Origin: Blastococcus sp. TF02-8
GTDB lineage: Bacteria; Actinomycetota; Actinomycetes; Mycobacteriales; Geodermatophilaceae
DNA: 64,000 nucleotides
Direction: 5' to 3'
NCBI RefSeq assembly: GCF_003319175.1
Contig: NZ_QOHK01000003.1
Location: 1-64,000, forward strand
Below the pieces are notes generated by a model. The model saw only the letters and a list, made by a program, of their open reading frames with translations. It was not told the DNA's origin and ran no database searches. Shown here piece after piece: positions 51,623-62,135 of this stretch (position 1 is its first letter; every line of letters begins with the position of its first letter). The position numbers and the translations under genes were made by a program.

Positions 51623-52999
51623 GTGGCAGACCTGTCGGCACTGATCAAGGCCTACGACGTCCGGGGCGTCGTGCCCGACGAGTGGGACGAGTCGACCGCA
51701 CGCGCCATCGGCGCGGCGTTCGCCGAGTTCGTGCGCGCCGACAGCGGGGCCACGACGGTCGTCACCGCCCATGACATGCGCGAGTCCTCGGTCCCGCTGT
51801 CCCGGGCCTTCGCCGAGGGTGTGATCGCCCGCGGTCTCGACGTCGTCGAGGCGGGGCTGGGCTCCACCGACCTGCTGTACTTCGCCGCCGGGTCGCTGGA
51901 CCTGCCCGGCGCGATGTTCACCGCCAGCCACAACCCGGCCCGCTACAACGGCATCAAGATGTGCCGGGCGGGCGCGGCACCGATCGGGCAGGACTCCGGG
52001 CTCGTCACGATCCGCGAGTGGGCCGAGCGCGACGACTACGAGCGCGTGCCCGACCGCGTGGGCACGGTGACCGGCCGGGACGTGCTGGCCGAGTACGCCG
52101 CCCACCTGCGCGGCCTGGTCAACCTCTCCGGGATCCGCCCGCTGAAGGTCGTCGTCGACGCCGGCAACGGCATGGGCGGCCACACGGTGCCGGTGGTGCT
52201 CGCCGACCTGCCGCTGGACGTCGTCCCGATGTACTTCGAGCTCGACGGCAGCTTCCCCAACCACGAGGCCAACCCGCTCGACCCGGCGAACCTGGTCGAC
52301 CTGCAGGCGGCCGTGCGCGAGCACGGTGCCGACATCGGCCTGGCCTTCGACGGTGACGCCGACCGCGTCTTCGTCGTCGACGAGCGGGGCGAGCCGGTGA
52401 GCCCGTCGGCGATCACCGCGCTGGTGGCCGTCCGTGAGCTCGCCAAGGGCCGCGGGACGACGATCATCCACAACCTGATCACCTCGCGGGCCGTGCCGGA
52501 GATCGTGCGCGAGCACGGCGGCGAGCCGGTGCGCACCCGTGTCGGCCACTCGTTCATCAAGGCCGAGATGGCCCGCACCGATGCGGTCTTCGGCGGCGAG
52601 CACTCCGCGCACTACTACTTCCGCAACTTCTGGCGGGCCGACACCGGCATGCTCGCCGCGATGCACGTCCTCGCGGCGCTGGGGGAGCAGAGCCGGCCGC
52701 TGTCGGAGCTGACCGCGGCGTACGCGCGGTACGCCGCCTCCGGCGAGATCAACTCGACCGTCGCCGACGCGCCCGGGCGGGTGGCCGAGGTCCGGCGGGT
52801 CTTCGAGGACGAGGGGGCGACCTTCGACGAGCTGGACGGGCTCACCGTGGAGCTCCCCGACGGCGCGTGGTTCAACCTGCGCGCCAGCAACACCGAGCCG
52901 CTGCTGCGGCTGAACGTGGAGGCGCCCGACGAGGCGCGGATGACGGAACTGCGCGACCGGGTGCTGAGCACGGTGCGCGACGGACAGGAGCAGAGATGA
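51623..52999 (+). CDS. manB: Phosphomannomutase/phosphoglucomutase
   Basis: It interconverts mannose-6-phosphate and mannose-1-phosphate, between ManA and ManC. 458 residues with the phosphoserine loop TASHNP (Ser102), metal-binding DGDADR (Asp243, 245, 247), the substrate loop GGEHSAHYYF and the phosphate-binding RASNTEPLLR near the C-terminus. The N-terminal IKAYDVRGVVP is typical. The GTG at 51623 starts exactly at the conserved region. The TGA overlaps the next ATG (ATGA). It is equivalent to Rv3257c. Confidence 0.96.
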   Translation: MADLSALIKAYDVRGVVPDEWDESTARAIGAAFAEFVRADSGATTVVTAHDMRESSVPLSRAFAEGVIARGLDVVEAGLGSTDLLYFAAGSLDLPGAMFTASHNPARYNGIKMCRAGAAPIGQDSGLVTIREWAERDDYERVPDRVGTVTGRDVLAEYAAHLRGLVNLSGIRPLKVVVDAGNGMGGHTVPVVLADLPLDVVPMYFELDGSFPNHEANPLDPANLVDLQAAVREHGADIGLAFDGDADRVFVVDERGEPVSPSAITALVAVRELAKGRGTTIIHNLITSRAVPEIVREHGGEPVRTRVGHSFIKAEMARTDAVFGGEHSAHYYFRNFWRADTGMLAAMHVLAALGEQSRPLSELTAAYARYAASGEINSTVADAPGRVAEVRRVFEDEGATFDELDGLTVELPDGAWFNLRASNTEPLLRLNVEAPDEARMTELRDRVLSTVRDGQEQR

Positions 53000-53205
53000 C
53001 CGCGACCCCCGGCAGCGCGACGAGCGGCCCCCTGGGTCTGGACCAGGACCTGCTGGCGATCCTGGCCTGCCCCGACACCCACCACACGCCGCTGACCGTC
53101 GACGAGGCGGCGAGCGAGCTGGTGTGCCCCACCTGCGACCGGGGCTTCCCCGTGCGTGACGGCATCCCGGTGCTCCTGCTGGACGAGGCACGGCAGCGCG
53201 GGTGA
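52996..53205 (+). CDS. Trm112 family small zinc-ribbon protein
   Basis: 69 residues. LLAILACPDTHHTPLTV and LVCPTCDRGFPVRDGIPVLL are the Trm112/YcaR signature, with four potential metal ligands in CP-D and CPTC. Homologues in eukaryotes activate methyltransferases; bacterial ones are uncharacterised. It is coupled to manB by an ATGA overlap and followed by the SIS gene after 13 bases, as in many actinobacteria. Confidence 0.9.
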   Translation: MTATPGSATSGPLGLDQDLLAILACPDTHHTPLTVDEAASELVCPTCDRGFPVRDGIPVLLLDEARQRG

Positions 53206-53218
53206 CGGCGGCGCCGGC

Positions 53219-54361
53219 ATGACCTCGCCCGAGTTCGCCGAGGAGGTCCTCGACGACCTCGAGCTGCTGCGCGCCCGGGATCCGCGAGGCCTGCTGCCCG
53301 CCGTGGCCGGTGCCGGGGCGCAGGTCCGGGAGACCGCCCGGCTGACCGAGGAGGCGGACCTCTCGCGGGTCACCGACGGCGGCCGGCCACGCGGGCTGAT
53401 CATCGTGGCCCGCCGCGAGGGGGCGGTGGCGGCGTCGGTCCTGCGGGCGCTCCTCGGGCCGTCGAGCCCCGTCACGGTCGACGTCGTCCCCGGTCCGGCC
53501 CTGCCGGTGTGGGCCGGCCCCAGCGACATCGCGGTCGTGGCGACCCGGACCGGCGCCGGCAGCTACGCCGTCGGCCCGGCCTACGAGGCCGCCCGGCGTG
53601 GCGTCGCGGTCGTCGGGATCGGCGCCGACGAGGCGCCCCTGCACGCTGCCTGCGCCACCGCGCGCGCCCCCTACGTGGCGCTGCCGCGCACCCGGGTGCG
53701 GCACACCACGCTCTGGTCGCTGCTGACGCCGATGCTCCGGCTGGCCACCGACCTCGGGCTGCTCGCCGCCGGCGTGGCCGATCCCGAGGCGGTCGCCGCG
53801 GCGCTCGACGAGGTGGCCGAGGAGTGCGGTCCGGCGCGCGAATCGTTCGTCAACCCGGCCAAGACCCTGGCCCTGGAGCTGCTGGACGCGCTGCCGGTCG
53901 TCGTCGCCGAGGGGCCGCTGGCGTCGGCTGCGGCCACGCGGGTCACCGACCAGCTGGCCACCCTCGCCGGGCTGCCGGCAACCGGGTTCCGGCTGCCCGA
54001 CCAGCGGGTCGCCGCCTGCGCTGTGCTCGGCGGTCCGCTCACCTCCGGCGACCAGGACGACTTCTTCCGGGACCGCGCGGACGATCCCGGGCGGCGACTG
54101 CGGCTGCTCACCATCCGGGACCCCGACGCGGGGGAGCACGACGGCTCCGGCGAGCGCGAGCCCCGGTCGGCCGCCGAGGCGCTCGAGGCGGTGCTGCGGA
54201 CCGCCGGAGCGCACGGCGTCCCGGTCAGCGGCGTGGGCGAGCACGGGGAGCCGACCCGGTTCGGCCGGCTGCCGCGGGTCGCCCGCCAGCTCGCCGTCGC
54301 CGACTTCAGCGCCGTCTACCTCGCGCTCGCGCTCGACTCCGAACGGGCACTGGGCTCGTGA
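53219..54361 (+). CDS. SIS-domain protein (phosphoglucose/phosphomannose isomerase C-terminal-like)
   Basis: 380 residues, the equivalent of Rv3256c between manB and manA. The N-terminus FAEEVLDDLELLRARD is helical; GLIIVARREGAVAASVLRALL and VVATRTGAGSYAVGPAYEAARRGVAVVGIGADE outline a SIS-like fold, and the C-terminal half resembles bifunctional phosphoglucose/phosphomannose isomerases. Catalytic residues are not clear and the N-terminal SIS Ser/Thr pattern is weak, so isomerase activity is uncertain. The ATG at 53219 is chosen because it follows the Trm112-like gene closely. Confidence 0.82.
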   Translation: MTSPEFAEEVLDDLELLRARDPRGLLPAVAGAGAQVRETARLTEEADLSRVTDGGRPRGLIIVARREGAVAASVLRALLGPSSPVTVDVVPGPALPVWAGPSDIAVVATRTGAGSYAVGPAYEAARRGVAVVGIGADEAPLHAACATARAPYVALPRTRVRHTTLWSLLTPMLRLATDLGLLAAGVADPEAVAAALDEVAEECGPARESFVNPAKTLALELLDALPVVVAEGPLASAAATRVTDQLATLAGLPATGFRLPDQRVAACAVLGGPLTSGDQDDFFRDRADDPGRRLRLLTIRDPDAGEHDGSGEREPRSAAEALEAVLRTAGAHGVPVSGVGEHGEPTRFGRLPRVARQLAVADFSAVYLALALDSERALGS

Positions 54362-54442
54362 CCGTCCCGCCCGCGCACCGCGGCACCGGACGGGCGACCA
54401 TGTCCTCACCAGCTCCGTGCTGAACGACCGGAAGGAACTCCC

Positions 54443-55384
<942 letters not shown>

Positions 55385-55430
55385 CCGGCATCTCCGTCAC
55401 GACACGCGGGCGAGGGGGACAGTGGGGGGC

Positions 55431-57182
55431 ATGAGGGGCACGGAGCTGTCACCGGAGCGGCGACGGGCGGACCGCGCCCGCCTGGCGGACGGGGTCGTCG
55501 ACGTCCTCGTGATCGGCGGCGGCGTCACGGGCGCCGGCGCCGCGCTGGACGCGGCCAGCCGTGGGCTGTCGGTGGGCCTGCTCGAGGCCCGGGACTGGGC
55601 GTCGGGCACGTCCAGCCGGTCGAGCAAGCTGATCCACGGCGGGTTGCGCTACCTCGAGCAGATGGCGTTCCCGCTGGTCCACGAGGCGCTCAAGGAACGC
55701 GCCCGCCTGGTGCGCACCATCGCCCCGCACCTGGTGCGTCCCCTGCCGTTCCTGCTCCCGCTGACCGCCCCCGCCTGGCAGCGCGCGTACTACGGCGCCG
55801 GCGTCGCCCTCTACGACCTGCTGGGTGCCGCCTTCGCCCGCGATCGCGCCATCCCGCGGCACCGGCACCTGTCGCGGCGCCGGACGCTCGAGACGTTCCC
55901 CGCACTCAGGCGCGAGGTCGTCCGCGGCGCCATCCAGTACTACGACGCCCAGGTCGACGACGCTCGGCACACCCTCGCGGTGGTGCGCACCGCGGCCGGG
56001 CACGGCGCGGCGGTGCTCTCCAGCGCCCGCGTCATCGGCCTGCTGCGCGACGGCGACGGGCCGACCGCGCCGGTCGTGGGCGTGCGGGTCGCCGACCTCA
56101 CCGACGGCTCCGCCTTCACCGTGCGGGCCCGCAGCGTCATCGCCGCCACCGGGGTCTGGAGCGACGACGTCGGCGCGATGCTCGGCGACTCCGCGCCGAG
56201 CCTGAAGGTGCGCGCCTCGAAGGGCGTCCACCTCCTGGTCCCGGGACCGGCCATCGACGGAGGCGACGTCGGCCCGCACGGGCTGATCCTGCGGACGCCG
56301 ACGAGCGTGCTGTTCGTGATCCCGTGGGCCGACCAGTGGATCGTCGGGACGACCGACACCCCCTGGACGCTGGACCGCGACCACCCCGCGGCCAGCAGCG
56401 CCGACATCGACTACCTGCTCGACCAGGTCAACCGGGTGCTGACCCGCCCGCTGACGCACGAGGACATCGTCGGCGTGTACGCCGGCCTGCGGCCGCTGCT
56501 GGCCGGGGAGTCCGACGAGACCAGCCGGCTGTCCCGCGAGCACGCCGTCATGACGCCGGTGCCCGGACTGGTGCTGGTCGCCGGGGGGAAGTACACGACC
56601 TACCGGGTGATGGCCGCCGACGCGGTCGACGCGGCCGCGGAGGGTCTGCCGGGGACGGGGCCGTCGCGCACCGCCGACCTGCCGCTGGTCGGTGCCGCGG
56701 ACTGGCCCGCCGTCCGCGACGGCGCCGTGGAGCTGGCGGCGGCCTACGGCGTGCCGGAGGAGGCCGTGGCGCGGCTGCTGCGGCGGCACGGCGACCAGGT
56801 GACCGCCGTCCTGGACCTGGTGCGGGAGGACCCGGCGCTGGGCCGTCCGCTCCCCGGGGCGCCCCACCACCTGGCCGCCGAGGTGGTCCACGCCGTCCGG
56901 GCCGAGGGCGCGCTGCACCTGGACGACGTGCTCACCCGCCGGACACGGATCTCGATCGAGACACCGCACCGGGGCGTGGAGTCCGCGCCCGAGGTGGCCC
57001 GGTTGATGGCCACGGTCCACGGCTGGCAGGACGACTTCCTGGCGCAGGAGATCGCGCACTACGAGGCGCGCGTGGCCGCGGAGCGCGAGTCGCAGCGGAT
57101 GCCCGACGACCGGACCGCCGACGCCGCCCGGCTCGGCGCCCCGGACGTGCGCAAGGCCGTGCACGGCGCCTCTTCGGGGTGA
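55431..57182 (+). CDS. glpD: Glycerol-3-phosphate dehydrogenase (FAD, aerobic type)
   Basis: It oxidises sn-glycerol-3-phosphate to dihydroxyacetone phosphate and passes electrons to quinone at the membrane. 583 residues with the FAD-binding VLVIGGGVTGAGAALDAASRG (near residue 24-44, given here in part as GGGVTGAG). Other elements are SSKLIHGGLRYLEQ, TDTPW, YAGLRPLL and LVAGGKYTTYRVMA, plus a C-terminal helical domain. Its start may be this ATG or the GTG at 55422; both share GAGGGGG-type upstream sequence. It is unrelated to the flanking mannose genes and probably has its own promoter. Confidence 0.94.
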   Translation: MRGTELSPERRRADRARLADGVVDVLVIGGGVTGAGAALDAASRGLSVGLLEARDWASGTSSRSSKLIHGGLRYLEQMAFPLVHEALKERARLVRTIAPHLVRPLPFLLPLTAPAWQRAYYGAGVALYDLLGAAFARDRAIPRHRHLSRRRTLETFPALRREVVRGAIQYYDAQVDDARHTLAVVRTAAGHGAAVLSSARVIGLLRDGDGPTAPVVGVRVADLTDGSAFTVRARSVIAATGVWSDDVGAMLGDSAPSLKVRASKGVHLLVPGPAIDGGDVGPHGLILRTPTSVLFVIPWADQWIVGTTDTPWTLDRDHPAASSADIDYLLDQVNRVLTRPLTHEDIVGVYAGLRPLLAGESDETSRLSREHAVMTPVPGLVLVAGGKYTTYRVMAADAVDAAAEGLPGTGPSRTADLPLVGAADWPAVRDGAVELAAAYGVPEEAVARLLRRHGDQVTAVLDLVREDPALGRPLPGAPHHLAAEVVHAVRAEGALHLDDVLTRRTRISIETPHRGVESAPEVARLMATVHGWQDDFLAQEIAHYEARVAAERESQRMPDDRTADAARLGAPDVRKAVHGASSG

Positions 57183-57232
57183 TGCCGGTCTCCGGGACGT
57201 CCTCGACGGTTCCTGACCGGCGGGCGGCGCCG

Positions 57233-57238
57233 TAACCT
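57233..57238 (+). promoter_or_regulatory. -10 box for manA
   Basis: TAACCT ends 9 bases before the manA ATG; no Shine-Dalgarno is seen, so the transcript would be leaderless or nearly so. Confidence 0.45.
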
Positions 57239-57247
57239 GCCAGCACC

Positions 57248-58423
57248 ATGTGGCAGCTGAGCAACGGCGTCCGGTTCTACCCCTGGGGGAGCCGCACCGT
57301 GATCCCCGAGCTCCTCGGCGAACGCGTCCCGGCGGACCGTCCGCATGCCGAGCTGTGGGTCGGCGCGCACCCGGACGAGCCCAGCCTGCTGTCCGACGGC
57401 CGCCCCCTGGACAAGGCCGTCGCCGCCGATCCCGAGGCGCTGCTCGGCGGGCCCGTGGTCGAGCGCTTCGGGGCGCGGCTGCCCTTCCTGATGAAGGTGC
57501 TGGCCGCGGAGACGCCGCTGTCGCTGCAGGCGCACCCGACGACGGAGCAGGCCGAGGTGGGGTTCGCCGCCGAGGAGGCCGCCGGGATCCCGCACGACGA
57601 CCCGACCCGCACGTTCAAGGACCCGTTCCACAAGCCCGAGCTCCTGCTGGCGCTGACCACCTTCGAGGCGCTCTGCGGGTTCCGGCCGGTGGAGGAGTCG
57701 CTGCACTGCCTGGCCAAGCTCCAGGTGCCCGAGCTCAAGTCGACGATCGCCGCGCTGGCGCGGGGTGGGCTGCGCGCAGCCGTGCCGCAGCTGCTGGCGC
57801 TCCCGGGGGAGCGGCGGACGGAGCTGGTGTCGGCGGTGGCCACCGCGGCCGCCCGGTTCGTCGCCGCGCACGACCCGGAGTTCATCAACACCTACCGGTG
57901 GGCGGCCACGCTGGCCGAGACCTACCCCGGCGACCCCGGCGTGGTCATCTCGCTGATGTGCAACCACCTCAAGCTCGCTCCGGGCGAGGCGGTCTTCCTG
58001 CCGGCGGGGAACCTGCACGCCTACCTCTCCGGTGCCGGCGTCGAGGTCATGGCCAGCTCGGACAACGTGCTGCGGGGCGGACTGACCGCCAAGCACGTCG
58101 ACCTCGCCGCGCTCATCGAGGTCCTGGACTTCAGCGACGGCCGCGTCCCGGTGATCCACCCGGTGCTCGGCCCCGGCGGTCTGCGCTATCCCGTGCCGGT
58201 CCAGGACTTCGACCTCACGCGCTGCCAGCTCGACGAGCAGGCAGGGACGCTGACCACGCGGGGCCCCCAGCTGCTGCTCTGCACCGAGGGGACGGCCGTC
58301 CTGGCCTCGGCCGACGGCGAGCTGACCCTCGAGAAGGGTCGGTCGGCGTTCGTCCCGGCCGGTGCGCGGGTCAGCGCCCGCGGCCCCGCCGTCCTCTACC
58401 GGGCGACCACCAACCTGGTCTGA
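57248..58423 (+). CDS. manA: Mannose-6-phosphate isomerase, class I
   Basis: It converts fructose-6-phosphate to mannose-6-phosphate. 391 residues, cupin fold with zinc ligands visible in LQAHPTTEQAE, FKDPFHKPELLLAL and LPAGNLHAYLSGAGVEVMASSDNVLRGG (given as separate conserved segments). The N-terminal NGVRFYPWGSRTVIPEL is the class I start. Equivalent to Rv3255c. With manB and manC in the same window it completes GDP-mannose supply. Confidence 0.95.
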   Translation: MWQLSNGVRFYPWGSRTVIPELLGERVPADRPHAELWVGAHPDEPSLLSDGRPLDKAVAADPEALLGGPVVERFGARLPFLMKVLAAETPLSLQAHPTTEQAEVGFAAEEAAGIPHDDPTRTFKDPFHKPELLLALTTFEALCGFRPVEESLHCLAKLQVPELKSTIAALARGGLRAAVPQLLALPGERRTELVSAVATAAARFVAAHDPEFINTYRWAATLAETYPGDPGVVISLMCNHLKLAPGEAVFLPAGNLHAYLSGAGVEVMASSDNVLRGGLTAKHVDLAALIEVLDFSDGRVPVIHPVLGPGGLRYPVPVQDFDLTRCQLDEQAGTLTTRGPQLLLCTEGTAVLASADGELTLEKGRSAFVPAGARVSARGPAVLYRATTNLV

Positions 58424-58513
58424 GAGCTCCGTCCCCGCTCGGCGTTGCGCCGACGGAACGCCGCCGGACCGACCTAGCGTCGGACGACGAGCAGTTCCGA
58501 GCGGGGGAGTTCC

Positions 58514-59416
58514 GTGGACGTGCGACCGGGAACCCGGCCCCGCCGGCTCGCCGTCCTGCTGGCGGCCCTCGGCCTGGCGGCCGCGCTGGCCGGGTGCGAG
58601 GCGGTCGACCTGGCGGAGAGCGGCGCCGGGTCCGACGCGACGACGCCCTCGGCGGTGCAGGGCTCGGCGCTCGCGGTCCTCGGGACGCTGCCGGTCAAGG
58701 GCCGGGCGCCGCGGTCCGGGTACGAGCGCGAACAGTTCGGCGAGGGCTGGGTGGACACCGACCACAACGGCTGCGACACCCGCAACGACGTGCTCGCCCG
58801 CGACCTGACCGACGAGACGTTCGAGCCGGGCACCCGGGACTGCGTCGTGCAGAGCGGCACGCTGGCCGACCCCTACTCGGGCGGCGTCATCCGGTTCGAG
58901 CGTGGCGAGGGCACCAGCGAGGCGGTGCAGATCGACCACGTCGTGGCACTGTCGGACGCCTGGCAGAAGGGCGCGCAGGGCTGGGACGAGGCGCGCCGCG
59001 TCGCGTTCGGCAACGACCCGCTGAACCTGCTCGCGGCCGACGGGCCGCTGAACATGCAGAAGGGCGACGGCGACGCAGCGACCTGGCTGCCGCCCAACGG
59101 CGGGTTCCGGTGCGCGTACGTGGCCCGCCAGGTGGCGGTGAAGGCGACCTACGGGCTCTGGGTCACCCAGGCCGAGAAGGACGCGATGGCCGGGGCCCTC
59201 GCGCAGTGCCCGGGCGAGCCGCTGCCCACGGGTGTCGCCGCGACCCCTCCTGCTCCGGATCCCGTTCCTGCTCCCGTTCCGGCTCCCGTGCCGGCGCAGC
59301 CGGGCTACGCGGACTGCGCCGCGGTCCGGGCTTCCGGCGCCGCGCCCATCCACCGCGGGGACCCCGGCTTCTCCGAGGCGTTCGACGGTGACGGCGACGG
59401 CGTGGGCTGCGAGTGA
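58514..59416 (+). CDS. Secreted HNH-type nuclease lipoprotein with C-terminal excalibur domain
   Basis: 300 residues. Lipobox LAGC (Cys28 region) after an Arg-rich start and hydrophobic helix. The middle domain contains REQFGEGWVDTDHNGCDTRNDVL, IDHVVALSDAWQKGA and NDPLNLLAADGPLNMQKGD, the layout of DUF1524/GmrSD-like HNH nucleases. After a Pro/Ala/Val spacer comes an excalibur calcium-binding tail (YADCAAVRA ... DGDGDGVGCE). It should be anchored outside the membrane and degrade extracellular nucleic acid. The GTG start has GGGGGAG 5 bases upstream. Upstream, a GGAAC (58455-58459) and TAGCGT (58475-58480) could be promoter elements. Confidence 0.9.
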   Translation: MDVRPGTRPRRLAVLLAALGLAAALAGCEAVDLAESGAGSDATTPSAVQGSALAVLGTLPVKGRAPRSGYEREQFGEGWVDTDHNGCDTRNDVLARDLTDETFEPGTRDCVVQSGTLADPYSGGVIRFERGEGTSEAVQIDHVVALSDAWQKGAQGWDEARRVAFGNDPLNLLAADGPLNMQKGDGDAATWLPPNGGFRCAYVARQVAVKATYGLWVTQAEKDAMAGALAQCPGEPLPTGVAATPPAPDPVPAPVPAPVPAQPGYADCAAVRASGAAPIHRGDPGFSEAFDGDGDGVGCE

Positions 59417-59639
59417 CCGGATCCGACCGGTCCGGGTGATCCCGCGGCTTCAGGCAGGAGCCGCCGCTGCCGATGTAGGTGGTGCACAACCGAAACGCTT
59501 GAGCCGGGAAGGGCGTCCTCCCCGGGCCGCGCGTCTAAGCTGGACGCCGGCACGAGCCCCGCCGAAGCCTCGGCATGCTCGCTCTTCTCGACGACCCGTT
59601 GCGCCCCCCTCGTGAGGGCGGGCCCGCCCCTGGAGCGAC
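59417..59639 (+). other. Long leader/intergenic region before ahcY
   Basis: 223 bases without a gene. TAAGCT (59536-59541) is a possible -10, giving a leader of about 90 bases. The leader can form GCCGAAGCCTCGGC-type and GCCC...GGGC hairpins before the GGAGCG ribosome-binding site. I cannot match it to the consensus of an S-adenosylhomocysteine or S-adenosylmethionine riboswitch. Confidence 0.4.
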
Positions 59640-61148
<1,509 letters not shown>

Positions 61149-61153
61149 AAGGA

Positions 61154-61206
61154 CCTCGTCGCCCCCCCACGCCTCGCTCCGCTCGGCGTGGGCCCCTGCG
61201 ACGAGG
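61154..61206 (+). terminator. Nested hairpin after ahcY
   Basis: CCTCGTCGC (61154-61162) pairs with GCGACGAGG (61198-61206) outside an inner stem CCCACGCC (61166-61173) / GGCGTGGG (61185-61192). It begins 5 bases after the ahcY stop. Confidence 0.65.
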
Positions 61207-61244
61207 CCGTTCCATCCGCTCGCCAGGGCCGTTCCATCCGCTCG
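61205..61244 (+). repeat. Two direct copies of an 18-base sequence
   Basis: GGCCGTTCCATCCGCTCG occurs at 61205-61222 and again at 61227-61244 (period 22 bases), between the two hairpins that separate ahcY from mtrA. Confidence 0.9.
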
Positions 61245-61247
61245 GCT

Positions 61248-61277
61248 GGCGGGCCTTCCGGAACAGGAAGGCCCGCC
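61248..61277. terminator. Perfect 12-base hairpin between ahcY and mtrA
   Basis: GGCGGGCCTTCC (61248-61259) and GGAAGGCCCGCC (61266-61277) form a perfect stem with a 6-base loop. No T tract follows. Probably a terminator or 5' structure ahead of mtrA. Confidence 0.65.
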
Positions 61278-61332
61278 GGACGGGGGGTCTCACCCGGGCG
61301 GGTGGGACGGGTTCTTGCCCCGTCAGCGCAGA

Positions 61333-62049
61333 ATGGTCGCCGTGGCATCCACCGCTCCCCAGAACGGGCCCGCTCGCGGCCGTGTCCTGGTCGTCGACGA
61401 CGACGCCGCCCTCGCCGAGATGCTCGGCATCGTGCTGCGCCGGGAGGGCTACGAACCCGCGTTCGTCTCCGACGGCAACCGGGCGGTCGGCGTCTTCCAG
61501 CAGACCCGGCCGGACCTGGTGCTGCTGGACCTGATGCTGCCCGGCCGCAACGGCCTGCAGATCTGCCAGGACATCCGCCAGCAGTCGACCGTGCCGATCG
61601 TCATGCTGACCGCCAAGGGCGACACGATCGACGTCGTCCAGGGGCTGGAGGCGGGCGCGGACGACTACGTCACCAAGCCCTTCAAGCCCGTGGAGCTGGT
61701 CGCCCGGGTCCGTGCCCAGCTGCGGCGCGGGGAGACCGGGCAGGCCGAGAACCTGAGCATCGGCGACGTGCAGATCGACGTCCCCGCGCACCAGGTGACC
61801 CGCGACGGGGTGCCGATCGCGCTCACCCCCCTGGAGTTCGACCTGCTCGTCGCGCTGGCCCGCAAGCCGCGTCAGGTGTTCACCCGCGAGCTGCTGCTGG
61901 AGCAGGTGTGGGGCTACCGGCACGCCGCCGACACCCGGCTGGTCAACGTGCACGTCCAGCGGCTGCGGGCGAAGGTCGAGCGCGACCCCGAGAAGCCCGA
62001 GGTCGTCCTCACGGTCCGCGGCGTCGGCTACAAGGCCGGTCCGCCGTGA
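61333..62049 (+). CDS. mtrA: Response regulator MtrA
   Basis: OmpR/PhoB-type regulator of the MtrAB system, which controls cell-wall, division and osmotic-stress genes in actinobacteria. 238 residues. The receiver domain has [15 protein letters not shown], phosphoacceptor Asp66 in LLDLMLPG, Thr in VMLTAKGD and Lys in YVTKPFKP. The winged-helix effector has LTPLEFDLLVALARKP, VFTRELLLEQVWGY, RLVNVHVQRLRAKVE and VRGVGYKAG. Start could be this ATG or the GTG at 61342, which has CAGAAT 7 bases upstream. The order mtrA-mtrB-lpqB is conserved. Confidence 0.97.
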   Translation: MVAVASTAPQNGPARGRVLVVDDDAALAEMLGIVLRREGYEPAFVSDGNRAVGVFQQTRPDLVLLDLMLPGRNGLQICQDIRQQSTVPIVMLTAKGDTIDVVQGLEAGADDYVTKPFKPVELVARVRAQLRRGETGQAENLSIGDVQIDVPAHQVTRDGVPIALTPLEFDLLVALARKPRQVFTRELLLEQVWGYRHAADTRLVNVHVQRLRAKVERDPEKPEVVLTVRGVGYKAGPP

Positions 62050-62135
62050 CCGCGGACCGCGCCGTCTGACCACGTGAACCGGACGCCCGGGCGTGGGCTC
62101 ACCGCCCCGGGCCCTCGTTCGCCGACAATGGGCCG

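Noticed and set aside
59536-59639. S-adenosylhomocysteine riboswitch before ahcY
   Set aside because: Hairpins are present but I cannot find the conserved core of the SAH or SAM classes; a covariance-model search would decide.
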